DNA from: Streptomyces sp. ISL-87
Lineage (GTDB): Bacteria > Actinomycetota > Actinomycetes > Streptomycetales > Streptomycetaceae
Direction of reading: 5' to 3'
Assembly (NCBI RefSeq): GCF_018614095.1
Contig: NZ_JAGGOY010000022.1
Coordinates: forward strand, 46,678-110,677
DNA: 64,000 nucleotides
In this document: one piece after another, positions 39,205 to 52,883 of the stretch
Layout of the letters: every line of letters starts with the position of its first letter
How positions within the stretch are numbered: the first letter of the stretch is position 1
Program-made: the position numbers and the translations under genes
Notes under the pieces: model-generated
What the model saw: only the letters and a program-made list of their open reading frames with translations
What the model was told of the DNA's origin: nothing
Databases searched by the model: none

Positions 39205-39915
39205 TCAACGCCCCTGAAGCCGCCCGCCCAGCCGCTCCAGCGCGTCCGCGTCGAGCCCAGCGGCGCGCAGGTACGGCCCGGCCTCCAGCCAGGCGGCGGT
39301 TTCGCGGGACAGGTCGTGGACGGTCGTGCCGAGCCCGTCGACGTACTCCTCGATCTCCGCGGCGTCGTACGGGCGGCCCTGCGCGGAAGGCATCGCCCGT
39401 ACCCGGGGCTCGCTCAGCCCGTGGTCAGCGGCGATCTCCTCGGGCGTCGCCCCGGCCAGCCGCAGCAGGACGAGCGCGATGATCCCGGTGCGGTCGCGGC
39501 CGAGGCCGCAGTGGAAGGCCACCCCGCCCGGCGGGGCTTCGGCGATCGCTCGGGCCACGGCCGCCACCCGGTCGGGGAAGCGCTCCAGGAACGGCCGGAA
39601 ATAGGCGGGGGTTCCGAAACCCGGAGTGCCCCACCACACGTCCCAGAAATCCCGGTGCTCGATCCCGTCGAGCGGTATCCGCACGGTGGTGAGGCCGGCC
39701 GGGCGGGCCGCGCGGTCCACCCGGACCTCGTCGTCATTGCGCAGGTCGACGACGGTCCGCACCCCGTGCGCGGCCAGGCTGGTCCAGCCGTGCGCGGTGA
39801 GCGCGTCGAGCCCGTCGGCCCGGACGGCCGCACCCGGCACGACCCGCCCCAGGCCCCCCAGCTCGCGCACGTTGAAACAGCCGTCCCACTCAAGGAATCG
39901 ACCGGCGGTCGCCAT
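39205..39915 (-). CDS. Tyrosine/serine protein phosphatase (dual-specificity type)
   Basis: The 236-residue phosphatase has the signature P-loop VAFHCGLGRDRTGI (Cys-x5-Arg), an N-terminal FNVRELGGLGRVVPGAAVRADGLDAL and VRTVVDLRNDDEV, as in the MptpB-like family. It may act on phosphotyrosine or phosphoinositides. Of two ATGs (39921, 39915), the second has the better distance from the agggggg site. It is first in a three-gene unit with the SUKH and AAC(2')-like genes. Confidence 0.9.
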   Translation of the reverse strand: MATAGRFLEWDGCFNVRELGGLGRVVPGAAVRADGLDALTAHGWTSLAAHGVRTVVDLRNDDEVRVDRAARPAGLTTVRIPLDGIEHRDFWDVWWGTPGFGTPAYFRPFLERFPDRVAAVARAIAEAPPGGVAFHCGLGRDRTGIIALVLLRLAGATPEEIAADHGLSEPRVRAMPSAQGRPYDAAEIEEYVDGLGTTVHDLSRETAAWLEAGPYLRAAGLDADALERLGGRLQGR

Positions 39916-40003
39916 ACCCATAGCCCCCCTGTCAGTACACATCGGACAAGGCATGACGACGCGACCCTGGCGACGAACGGTTCCCCCGCGTGAAAATCTG
40001 TCC

Positions 40004-40729
40004 ATGTCGCCTGAGACCACTCCCGGGACCACGCCCGAAACCAAGAAGTGGACCCCCACCCACGGTGAGCCGTACCACCCCGTCGCCTACCGGCCGGAGC
40101 GGATGCCGCGCCCCGAATCCCTCGTCCGCTCCGCGGAGTTACGGGCCCGCATGGGCGAGCGGCGCACCGTACGCCACTTCTCCCCCGACCCCGTGCCCGA
40201 GCAGGTCATCCGGGACGCGATCGCGTGCGCCGCGACCGCGCCGTCCGGGGCGCACCAGCAGCCGTGGACCTTCGTCCTGGTCAAGGATCCCGCGATCCGG
40301 CAGCAGATCCGCGCCGCCGCCGAGCAGGAGGAGGAGCTCTCCTACGACGGCCGCCTCGGCGACGAGTGGCTCGCGGCCCTGCGCCCCATCGGCACGGACG
40401 CCGTGAAGACCCACCTGACGGACGCCCCGGCGCTCTTCGTGGTCTTCCAGCAGCGCTACTGGCTCGGCCCGGACGGCACGAAGCGCAAGCACTACTACGT
40501 CGACGAGTCGGTCGGCATCTCGGTCGGCATGTTCCTCTCCGCCCTCCACCTCAGCGGCCTGGCCGCCCTGATCCACACCCCGAGCCCGATGCGCTTCCTG
40601 GGCCACGTCCTGAACCGCCCGGAGAACGAGAAGGCCTTCGCGGTGATCCCGATCGGCTACCCCGCCGACGACTGCGAGGTCCCCGACCTCCTCCGCAAGT
40701 CCCTGGACCAGGTCCTGGTCGAGGTCTGA
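40004..40729 (+). CDS. Nitroreductase-family flavoprotein, iodotyrosine-deiodinase-like
   Basis: The 241 residues show the FMN nitroreductase fold: ERRTVRHFSPDPVPEQVI, ATAPSGAHQQPWTFVLVKD (FMN site), the lid-like YDGRLGDEWLAALRPIGTDAVKTHLTDAP typical of iodotyrosine-deiodinase-like proteins, KRKHYYVDESVGISVGMFLSALHLSGL and RPENEKAFAVIPIGYPADD. Bacterial relatives dehalogenate halotyrosines or reduce nitro groups; the substrate is not certain. The start ATG 40004 is set by homology, with only a weak ribosome site. Confidence 0.88.
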   Translation: MSPETTPGTTPETKKWTPTHGEPYHPVAYRPERMPRPESLVRSAELRARMGERRTVRHFSPDPVPEQVIRDAIACAATAPSGAHQQPWTFVLVKDPAIRQQIRAAAEQEEELSYDGRLGDEWLAALRPIGTDAVKTHLTDAPALFVVFQQRYWLGPDGTKRKHYYVDESVGISVGMFLSALHLSGLAALIHTPSPMRFLGHVLNRPENEKAFAVIPIGYPADDCEVPDLLRKSLDQVLVEV

Positions 40730-40790
40730 GGGGGACCTCGTGCACCCGCCCCGTGCCCCCGCCCCGTCCACCCGCACCCGGAAATTGGAA

Positions 40791-40831
40791 CCGCCCCCGC
40801 TCCGGGCTTGGGGGTACCGGAGCGGGGGCGG
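40791..40831 (-). terminator. Bidirectional terminator between the nitroreductase and pruA
   Basis: A perfect 15-bp stem (ccgcccccgctccgg with its complement) closes an 11-nt loop between the two converging genes. Confidence 0.92.
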
Positions 40832-40850
40832 GGTTCTGCGGGGGCCGGGG

Positions 40851-42482
<1,632 letters not shown>

Positions 42483-42514
42483 GGGGCTGGTAACTCCTTG
42501 AGCTAGTTCTGGAC

Positions 42515-43441
42515 CTAGTTCTTGGTGATCATCGAGCGGAGGAAGAAGAGGAGGTTGGCCGGCTTCTCCGCCAGGCGGCGCATGAAGTAGCCGTACCAGT
42601 CCGTCCCGTACGCGGTGTAGACACGCATCCGGTGGCCCTCGGCGGCGAGCCGCAGGTGCTCCTCGCTGCGGATGCCGTACAGCATCTGGAATTCGTACTC
42701 ATCCAGTTTGCGCCCGGCCTGGCGGCCCAGCTCCTGCGCGATGGCGATCAGACGCGGGTCGTGGGACCCGATCATCGGGTAACCCTCGCCCTCCATCAGG
42801 ATCTTCATGATGCGGACGTACGCCTTGTCGATCTCGGCCTTGTCCTGGTAGGCGACCTCGGCGGGCTCCTTGTAGGCGCCCTTCACGATCCGGACGCGGC
42901 TGCCCGCGGCGGCCAGCCGGCGGGCGTCGGCCTCGGTGCGGAAGAGGTACGCCTGGATCACGCAGCCGGTCTGCGGGAAGTCGCGGCGCAGCTCCTCGTG
43001 GATGGCGAACATCGAGTCGAGGGTGGTGTGGTCCTCGGCGTCCAGCGTGACGGTGGTGCCGATGGCCGCGGCGGCCTCGACGACCGGGCGGACGTTGGCG
43101 AGGGCGAGCTCGTGGCCGCCCTCCAGCGCCTGGCCGAACATCGACAGCTTGACCGACATCTCGACGGTCTCGCCGAGACCGAGGACCGCCAGGCGCTCGA
43201 TGAGCTCCAGGTAGGCGTCACGAGCGGCGTGGGACTGTTCCACGGCGGTGATGTCCTCGCCGACGACGTCGAGGGTCACCTCCAGCCCGTTGCGGGTGAG
43301 GTCCTCGACGATCGGGATGACCTGGTCGACCGTCTCACCGGGGATGAACCGGTTCACCACGGGCTTGGTCACCGGGGCGGCAGAGACGATTCGGCGCATC
43401 TTGTCGCTGCGCGAGGCGGCGAGGATCACGGGACCCAGCAC
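42515..43441 (-). CDS. pruB: Proline dehydrogenase (monofunctional)
   Basis: This 308-residue FAD enzyme oxidises proline to P5C. It has the beta/alpha-barrel motifs VTLDAEDHTTLDSM, CVIQAYLFRTEADARRL, RIVKGAYKEPAEVAY, GSHDPRLI, YEFQMLYGIR and VYTAYGTDWYGYFMRRLAEKPAN. The start is the GTG at 43441 with an ideal ggaggtg site; the open frame upstream lacks homology. It is the first gene of the proline operon and divergent from the PucR-type regulator. Confidence 0.96.
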   Translation of the reverse strand: MLGPVILAASRSDKMRRIVSAAPVTKPVVNRFIPGETVDQVIPIVEDLTRNGLEVTLDVVGEDITAVEQSHAARDAYLELIERLAVLGLGETVEMSVKLSMFGQALEGGHELALANVRPVVEAAAAIGTTVTLDAEDHTTLDSMFAIHEELRRDFPQTGCVIQAYLFRTEADARRLAAAGSRVRIVKGAYKEPAEVAYQDKAEIDKAYVRIMKILMEGEGYPMIGSHDPRLIAIAQELGRQAGRKLDEYEFQMLYGIRSEEHLRLAAEGHRMRVYTAYGTDWYGYFMRRLAEKPANLLFFLRSMITKN

Positions 43442-43640
43442 GGGGGCACCTCCAACGGGTGGCAGAAGCGGGCACGGTCCGCCGCGGGGGTGGGCTGGGG
43501 ACCGTAGGGAAACGCAAGTAAAACCACCGTGAAACCTAAGGATCGCCTCGATCCTCTGCCATCGACAGCTGTCACGCATCCGTGGTCCGGATCTCATACA
43601 TCTGTCTGAAGCAGCGGTTTCCGGGTGGGAGAATGTCCGG

Positions 43641-44849
43641 GTGAAGGGCGATTACCAGGACCTGGTGGACGAGATCTCGGCGCTGCTCGGCGCCCCGGCG
43701 ACGCTGGAGAACCGGGACTTCCGCCTCATCGCCTTCGGCGCGCACGACGGCGAATCCGGCGAACTCGCACTGGACCCCGTACGCACCCGCTCGATCCTGA
43801 CCCGTCAGTCGACGGCGGCCGTCCGGTCCTGGTTCGAGGCCTTCGGCATCGCCCGGGCCACCGGGCCGGTGCGGATCCCGGCGGCGCCGGACGCGGGGGT
43901 CTTCCGGGGGCGGATCTGCCTGCCGGTGCGGTACCGGGGCATCGTGCAGGGCTACGTATGGCTCCTCGATCCGGAGCCCGGCTCCGAGGCGGGGCCCGGG
44001 CCGGAGGCGCTGGCCTCGGCCATGGAGGTGGCGCAGCGGATCGGGATCCTGCTCGCCGAGGAGGCGAAGGCCGGGGCCGATCTGTCGCGGGAGTTCCTGG
44101 CGGTGCTCACGGCCGGGCGGGGCTGGCAGCAGGACATGGCGGTGGCCGCGCTCCGGGTCGCCCTGGGCCCCGGAGCCGACGGACTGCACGCGGCGGTGTG
44201 CGTGGCCCCGTGGACCGGGGAGGCCCCGGCGTCGGTCCCGGGGGCGTCGGCGGTGTGCCTGGCCCCCTGGCGGGGGCGCGGTGACCGGGGCCCCGGCCCG
44301 GGTCCGGCAGGCGAGGCATCGGATCCCGCCGGCCGAGAGCCCGTCCAGGCGCTGGCCCTGCTGGTCCGGCTCCGCTCGGCGGACACCCTCACCCCCGCCA
44401 CGGCCATGGCGACCCGGCTGCTCCAGCAGGGCGGCGCGGCCGCCGGTATCGCGGAGCCCCGCCGGGGGCTGACCAGCCTGGCCGACGCCTGGGCGGAGGC
44501 CTCGGCGGGAGCCCGGGCGGCAGCGGCCCAGCCGCGGTTCGGCCCGGTCGCGCAGTGGTCGCGGATCGGCCCGTACCGGCTGCTGGCGACCCTGGCGGCG
44601 GACCCGGTGGACGACCCCGCGACGCGGGCCCTGCTGAGCCCCGCCCACCGCGAACTCGCCCGCACGGCCGAGGTGTTCCTGGACTGCGCGGGCCAGGCCG
44701 GCCGCGCCGCGGCGGCCCTGGGCATCCACCGCCAGACCCTGTACTACCGGCTCGCCAGGGTCGAGCAGCTGACCGGCCTCGACCTGGACGAGGGGGAGGA
44801 CCGCCTGCTGCTCCACATGTCCCTCAAGGCGGCCCGCCTGCACGGCTGA
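43641..44849 (+). CDS. PucR-family regulator of proline use
   Basis: The 402 residues comprise an N-terminal sensory segment ([34 protein letters not shown]), a GGDEF-like middle region without catalytic motifs, and the C-terminal PucR helix-turn-helix ([43 protein letters not shown], ~355-400). Its divergent position beside pruB-pruA matches proline-responsive activators of this family. The GTG at 43641 follows gtgggag. No clear operator was found in the 199-bp gap. Confidence 0.9.
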   Translation: MKGDYQDLVDEISALLGAPATLENRDFRLIAFGAHDGESGELALDPVRTRSILTRQSTAAVRSWFEAFGIARATGPVRIPAAPDAGVFRGRICLPVRYRGIVQGYVWLLDPEPGSEAGPGPEALASAMEVAQRIGILLAEEAKAGADLSREFLAVLTAGRGWQQDMAVAALRVALGPGADGLHAAVCVAPWTGEAPASVPGASAVCLAPWRGRGDRGPGPGPAGEASDPAGREPVQALALLVRLRSADTLTPATAMATRLLQQGGAAAGIAEPRRGLTSLADAWAEASAGARAAAAQPRFGPVAQWSRIGPYRLLATLAADPVDDPATRALLSPAHRELARTAEVFLDCAGQAGRAAAALGIHRQTLYYRLARVEQLTGLDLDEGEDRLLLHMSLKAARLHG

Positions 44850-44936
44850 TCCACCGTCACCCCGCGATTCGTCCGCCCACCGCGTCGAGCCGCAAGTCCC
44901 CTTCGCCCGGGCGGCGGTTCCCGGCTCCGCCTCCGC

Positions 44937-45524
44937 CTAGCCCGCCGCTCCCGAAGCCTTGGCCATACCCTCCACCGCCCGCCGCATCCCCTCCGTCAGC
45001 TCCGCCGGGGTCGCGGCGGTCGTTGGGTCGAACAGCCACTGGATCATGAAACCGTTCAGCAGCGCCTGGTAGAACGCGCCCGTCGTGCGCAGGTCCTCCT
45101 CACTCAGCCGCTCCTCCGGCACGCCGGTGAACATCGAGACCAGCCCCCTGCGCCCCTCCCCCTGCGAGGACGCGAGCAGCTCCCGCAGCTCCGGCAGCCG
45201 CTCCCGGGACAGCGCGACCTCCATGCTGGCCGCCCACACCGGGCCCGACTCCTCGTGCCCGGCGTGCACCGCCTCCCACACCGAACGGAAGCGCTCCAGC
45301 GAGCCGCCCTCCCCCGTCACGGCGCCCGTGAACTTGTCCCCCCACTCCTCGATCAGCGCGATGAACGCCTGCGTCAGCAGTGCGTCCTTCGAGCCGTAGT
45401 GGTAGCCGATGGACGCCAGGTTCGCGCCCGACGCCTTGACGATGTCGCGCGCGGTGGTGCGCACGAAACCCTTCTCGACCAGGCACTCCTTGGCGCCTTC
45501 CAGCAAGTCTTCGCGATGTCCCAT
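44937..45524 (-). CDS. TetR-family regulator of the adjacent exporter
   Basis: The 195 residues have an N-terminal HTH (REDLLEGAKECLVEKGFVRTTARDIVKASGANLASIGYHYGSKDALL) and a ligand domain with HAGHEESGPVWAASMEVALSRERLPELRELL, a layout seen in regulators of MFS efflux genes. It is divergent from the MFS gene across 89 bp holding three 13-bp CTAGAC repeats and an inverted repeat, its likely operators. Confidence 0.92.
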   Translation of the reverse strand: MGHREDLLEGAKECLVEKGFVRTTARDIVKASGANLASIGYHYGSKDALLTQAFIALIEEWGDKFTGAVTGEGGSLERFRSVWEAVHAGHEESGPVWAASMEVALSRERLPELRELLASSQGEGRRGLVSMFTGVPEERLSEEDLRTTGAFYQALLNGFMIQWLFDPTTAATPAELTEGMRRAVEGMAKASGAAG

Positions 45525-45550
45525 GGCCTCACGGTAACAAGACAGCCGTC

Positions 45551-45606
45551 CTAGACGGAAGTTCTAGACAGTCGTACTAGACAAGCGTTTATGACGCTTG
45601 TACATT
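45551..45606 (+). promoter_or_regulatory. MFS promoter with three phased CTAGAC repeats and an inverted repeat
   Basis: CTAGAC begins at 45551, 45564 and 45577, exactly 13 bp apart. The third overlaps -35 TAGACA (45578-45583). -10 TACATT is at 45601-45606 after 17 bp, and the ATG follows seven bases later (leaderless). Between the hexamers lies a perfect inverted repeat, acaagcgt-ttatg-acgcttgt (45581-45601). Confidence 0.7.
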
Positions 45607-45613
45607 GCTGCTC

Positions 45614-47149
45614 ATGACGAACCCCGCAGCACGTCTCGCCGGTCGCCGGGAATGGATCGCCTTCACCGTTCTCGTGCTCCCCCTGCTCCTGGTCTCGATG
45701 GACGTCTCCGTCCTCTACTTCGCCATCCCCGCCATCACCCGGGAGCTCGACCCGAGCGCCACCCAGCAGCTCTGGATCTTCGACAGCTACGCCTTCGCCC
45801 TTTCCGGACTGCTGATCACGATGGGCTCGCTCGGCGACCGGATCGGCCGCCGCAAGCTCCTGCTGATCGGCGCGACCGCCTTCGGCCTCGCCTCCGTCGG
45901 CGCCGGCTACGCCAACAGCGCCGAGATGCTGATCGCCTGCCGGGTCCTGCTCGGGATCGGCGGCGCGACCCTGATGCCGTCCACGCTGGCCCTCATCCGG
46001 AACCTCTTCCAGGACGCCAAGCAGCGCGGCCGGGCCATCGCCATCTGGTCCGGGGCCATGACCGGCGGCATCGCCCTCGGCTCGGTGATGAGCGGCGTGA
46101 TGCTGAACCACTTCCGGTGGGGCTCGGTCTTCCTGATCAACGTCCCCGCGATGCTGCTCCTGCTGATCCTGGTTCCGGTGCTGGTCCCGGAGTTCAAGGA
46201 CCCGGCCCCCGGCCGCTTCGACCTGCTGAGCGTGCCGCTGTCCATGGCCGCCGTGCTGCCCGTCGTCTACGGGCTCAAGGAGATCGCCGCCGAGGGCTTC
46301 GAGCCGCTCTACGCGATCTGTGCCGGTATCGGCCTGGCCTTCGGGTACGTGTTCGTCCGCCGCCAGCGCACCCGTGACGACGCCATAATCAGCCGGGCCC
46401 TGTTCCAGGGACGCGGTTTCGGGGCGGGCATCGGCCTCAACACCCTGGCCGCATTCGCCATGATGGGCTCGGCCTACTTCACCACCCAGTACCTCCAGTC
46501 GGTGCTCGGCATGGGCACCCTGGAAGCCGCCCTGTGGAGCCTCGCCCCCTCCGTCGTCATCGGCGCGGCGGCCCCGGTCAGCGCGGCCCTGGCCCAGAAG
46601 ACCGACCGGGCCCACGTCATCGCGGGCGGCTTCGCCCTCGCCGCCGCCGGCTTCGCCCTGATCGGCCTGGTGGGCACCGACTCCCTGTGGCTGCTGCTGA
46701 CCGGCGCCGGCGCGCTGGCCTCCGGCATCGTGACCGTGATGTCCCTGGTCTCCGACATGGCGCTGGGCTCCGCCCCCGCCGAGAAGGCCGGCTCGGCCGC
46801 CTCCCTGCTGGAGACCGGCCAGGAGTTCGGCGGCGCGCTGGGCATGGCGGTCCTGGGCAGCCTCGGCACCGCGGTCTACCGCGAGGACCTGAGCGGCTCG
46901 GAGCCGGCTGTACGGGAGACCCTGGGCGGCGCCGTCGCCACCGCCCACCAGCTCGGCGGCCCGGCCGGTGAGCAGGTGCTGACGCTGGCCCGCGAGGCCT
47001 TCGTCCACGGCATGCAGTACGCCGCCTGGGGCGGTGCGGCCTTGCTGATCGCGGCCGGCGTCCTCTCCGTGGCCCTGCTGCGGGGTCTGGGAGCTCCTGC
47101 CGCGGCTACGGCGGCTCCGGCCGAGGCCGGCGAAGCCCTCGTGCACTGA
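45614..47149 (+). CDS. MFS drug/H+ antiporter, DHA2 (14-helix) type
   Basis: The 511-residue transporter resembles the SmvA/EmrB branch: VLVLPLLLVSMDVSVLYFAIPAI in helix 1, the MFS loop GSLGDRIGRRKLLLIGA, CRVLLGIGGATLMPSTLALI, motif C GGIALGSVMSGVMLNHFRWGSVFLINVP and SLLETGQEFGGALGMAVLGSLGTAVYRE near the C-terminus. It probably exports cationic or hydrophobic compounds and is induced through the divergent TetR protein. The ATG at 45614 fits the leaderless promoter. Confidence 0.92.
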   Translation: MTNPAARLAGRREWIAFTVLVLPLLLVSMDVSVLYFAIPAITRELDPSATQQLWIFDSYAFALSGLLITMGSLGDRIGRRKLLLIGATAFGLASVGAGYANSAEMLIACRVLLGIGGATLMPSTLALIRNLFQDAKQRGRAIAIWSGAMTGGIALGSVMSGVMLNHFRWGSVFLINVPAMLLLLILVPVLVPEFKDPAPGRFDLLSVPLSMAAVLPVVYGLKEIAAEGFEPLYAICAGIGLAFGYVFVRRQRTRDDAIISRALFQGRGFGAGIGLNTLAAFAMMGSAYFTTQYLQSVLGMGTLEAALWSLAPSVVIGAAAPVSAALAQKTDRAHVIAGGFALAAAGFALIGLVGTDSLWLLLTGAGALASGIVTVMSLVSDMALGSAPAEKAGSAASLLETGQEFGGALGMAVLGSLGTAVYREDLSGSEPAVRETLGGAVATAHQLGGPAGEQVLTLAREAFVHGMQYAAWGGAALLIAAGVLSVALLRGLGAPAAATAAPAEAGEALVH

Positions 47150-47186
47150 GCGACGTAGACGTAAGACGTAAGACGTAAAGGGTGGA

Positions 47187-47214
47187 ACCGCGAAAGGGCC
47201 CGGGGTCTCCCCCG
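47187..47214. terminator. Bidirectional terminator between the MFS gene and serA
   Basis: The perfect 12-bp stem aagggcccgggg/ccccgggccctt has a tctc loop and lies between converging genes. Three gacgtaa copies precede it (47152-47177). Confidence 0.9.
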
Positions 47215-47245
47215 GGCCCTTCCCGTGTTCAAGCCAGTGCGCGGA

Positions 47246-48835
47246 TCAGGCGAGGCTGACCGTGCGCGCCGAGACGGCGCCGATCTCGGCGGCGATGTCC
47301 GTGAGGACGTTGGCCGGGACCTCGGCGTCGACGGTGAGCACGCCGAGCGCCTCGCCGCCCTCCTCGGCACGGGCGACCTGCATGCCCGCGATGTTCAGGC
47401 CGGCCTCGCCGAGGATGCGGCCGACGGTGCCGACGACGCCCGGGCGGTCGGCGTAGCGCAGGACGAGCATCTGCTCGGCCAGCGCCAGGTCCAGGTCGTA
47501 CTCGCCGATGCCGACGATCTTCTGAAGGTGCTTCGGGCCCGCGAGCGTGCCGGAGACCGAGACCTCCTGGCCGTCCGAGAGCGTGCCGCGGACGGTCACG
47601 ACGTTGCGGTGGTCCGGGGACTCCGAGCTGGTCGTCAGACGTACCTCGACACCGCGCTCCTGCGCGAACAGCGGGGCGTTGACGTAGGAGACCGTCTCGT
47701 CGACGACGTCCTCGAAGACGCCCTTCAGCGCGGAGAGCTCCAGCACCTTGACGTCGTGCTGGGTGATCTCGCCGTAGACCTCCACGTCGAGGCGGACCGC
47801 CACCTCGCCCGCGAGGGCGGTGAAGATGCGGCCGAGCTTCTCGGCGAGCGGCAGGCCCGGACGGACGTCCTCGGCGATGACGCCGCCCTGGACGTTGACC
47901 GCGTCCGGCACGAGCTCTCCGGCGAGCGCGAGGCGCACCGACTTGGCGACCGAGACACCGGCCTTCTCCTGGGCCTCGTCCGTGGACGCGCCGAGGTGCG
48001 GGGTGCAGACGACCTGGTCGAGCTCGAACAGCGGGGAGTCCGTGCAGGGCTCCTTCGCGTACACGTCGAGGCCGGCGCCGGCGACGCGGCCCTCCTTGAT
48101 GGCCGTGTACAGCGCGGCCTCGTCCACGATCCCGCCGCGGGCGGCGTTGACGATGCGGACGGAGGGCTTCACCTTGTGCAGGGCCTCGTCCCCGATGAGA
48201 CCGAGGGTCTCGGGGGTCTTGGGCAGGTGCACGGTGATGAAGTCGGCGACCTCCAGCAGCTCGTCCAGCGTCAGCATCTTGACGCCCATCTGGGCGGCGC
48301 GCGCGGGCTGTACGTAGGGGTCGTACGCGACGACCTTCATGCCGAAGGCCGACATGCGCTGGGCGACCAGGACGCCGATGCGGCCGAGGCCGACGACGCC
48401 GAGGGTCTTCTCGCTGAGCTCGACACCCGTGTACTTGTTCCGCTTCCACTCGCCGTTCTTCAGGGCGGTGTTGGCCTGCGGGATGTTGCGGGCGGTGGCG
48501 ACGAGCAGGCCGCAGGCGAGCTCGGCGGCGGTGACGATGTTGGAGGTCGGGGCGTTCACGACCATCACGCCGGCCTTGGTGGCCGAGGAGACGTCGACGT
48601 TGTCGAGGCCGACACCGGCGCGCGCGACGACCTTCAGCTTCTTGGCGGCGGCGATGGCCTCGGCGTCGACCTTGGTCGCGGAGCGGACCAGGATGGCGTC
48701 GACGTCCTCGATCGCGGGCAGCAGCTCCGCGCGGTCGGCGCCGTTGCAGTGCCGGATCTCGAAGTCGGGGCCGAGCGCCTCGACGGTGGCAGGCGACAGC
48801 TCTTCGGCGATGAGTACGACAGGTTTCGAGCTCAC
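47246..48835 (-). CDS. serA: D-3-phosphoglycerate dehydrogenase
   Basis: This 529-residue type I enzyme performs the first step of serine synthesis. It has the N-terminal substrate domain (VVLIAEELSPATVEALG, LVRSATKVDAEAI), the NAD domain (GVVGLGRIGVLVAQRMSAFGMKV, NAARGGIVDEAALY, PHLGASTDEAQ), the intervening ~120-residue domain found in long actinobacterial SerA, and a C-terminal ACT domain (LRYADRPGVVGTVGRILGEAGLNIAGMQVARAE) for serine feedback. The GTG at 48835 has a gagga site. It lies downstream of ilvC on the same strand but beyond a terminator. Confidence 0.96.
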   Translation of the reverse strand: MSSKPVVLIAEELSPATVEALGPDFEIRHCNGADRAELLPAIEDVDAILVRSATKVDAEAIAAAKKLKVVARAGVGLDNVDVSSATKAGVMVVNAPTSNIVTAAELACGLLVATARNIPQANTALKNGEWKRNKYTGVELSEKTLGVVGLGRIGVLVAQRMSAFGMKVVAYDPYVQPARAAQMGVKMLTLDELLEVADFITVHLPKTPETLGLIGDEALHKVKPSVRIVNAARGGIVDEAALYTAIKEGRVAGAGLDVYAKEPCTDSPLFELDQVVCTPHLGASTDEAQEKAGVSVAKSVRLALAGELVPDAVNVQGGVIAEDVRPGLPLAEKLGRIFTALAGEVAVRLDVEVYGEITQHDVKVLELSALKGVFEDVVDETVSYVNAPLFAQERGVEVRLTTSSESPDHRNVVTVRGTLSDGQEVSVSGTLAGPKHLQKIVGIGEYDLDLALAEQMLVLRYADRPGVVGTVGRILGEAGLNIAGMQVARAEEGGEALGVLTVDAEVPANVLTDIAAEIGAVSARTVSLA

Positions 48836-49072
48836 GTGGGTCCTCACAAGTCCAGTGCGGACGGCCGTCCCGACGGCCGCAGGCGGTGGAGGGGGGTAGC
48901 CGCGTGGAAGACGCACGACACTGTGGGCCTGACGCGTTGTGTTCAGCAGTGTAGTAGCGGATCCCGAGCGGTATTCCGCCTGTACGGAAGGATCACCCTT
49001 CCGGGGTTGGCCAGGGTGGACAAGCAACACTTTCGGAGGTCTACATTCCGGCAGATCTCCGGGAGCGCCGGA

Positions 49073-49115
49073 TACGCGGCGGGGCCGGAACTCACCGTCC
49101 CGGCCCCGCCGCGTA
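49073..49115 (-). terminator. Terminator of ilvBNC
   Basis: A perfect 16-bp stem with an 11-nt loop lies just after the ilvC stop. The 285-bp gap to serA also holds a possible serA -10 (TACACT, 48953-48948 on the minus strand) without a clear -35. Confidence 0.9.
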
Positions 49116-49120
49116 CACGA

Positions 49121-52679
<3,559 letters not shown>

Positions 52680-52731
52680 TCTCTTCTCGAAGCTGAGGGT
52701 TTTACGAGGATTCGACGGTGTGCCAGTGCAA

Positions 52732-52766
52732 CAAAAAACCCCTCGTGCCAGGAGGCAAGCGAGGGG
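52732..52766 (-). terminator. ilvB attenuator terminator
   Basis: On the minus strand the stem cccctcg/cgagggg with an inner tgcc/ggca pairing is followed by TTTTTT (A-run at 52733-52738 on the plus strand). It lies between the leader peptide and ilvB, 53 bp before the ilvB start. Confidence 0.9.
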
Positions 52767-52808
52767 AGCGCGTCGGGAGCGATGAGCGGGGACATGCTGG
52801 TCCCTGCT

Positions 52809-52850
52809 TCAGCCGACGCGCTTTCCAAGTACGAGAATTCGGGTGCGCAT
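52809..52850 (-). CDS. ilvL: ilvB leader peptide
   Basis: A 13-residue peptide, MRTRILVLGKRVG, with consecutive Ile-Leu-Val-Leu codons lies after a strong ggagggaggg site and before the attenuator hairpin. Ribosome stalling at these codons when Ile, Leu or Val tRNAs are uncharged would prevent terminator folding. Such peptides have been predicted for actinobacterial ilvB genes. Confidence 0.9.
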   Translation of the reverse strand: MRTRILVLGKRVG

Positions 52851-52883
52851 GGCACTGACCCTCCCTCCGGCGGGAGGGGGATG

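Noticed and set aside
38099..39915. Polymorphic-toxin immunity island, because of the SUKH gene
   Set aside because: No secreted toxin, WXG100/ESX or RHS gene within the window; a single SUKH gene is not sufficient.
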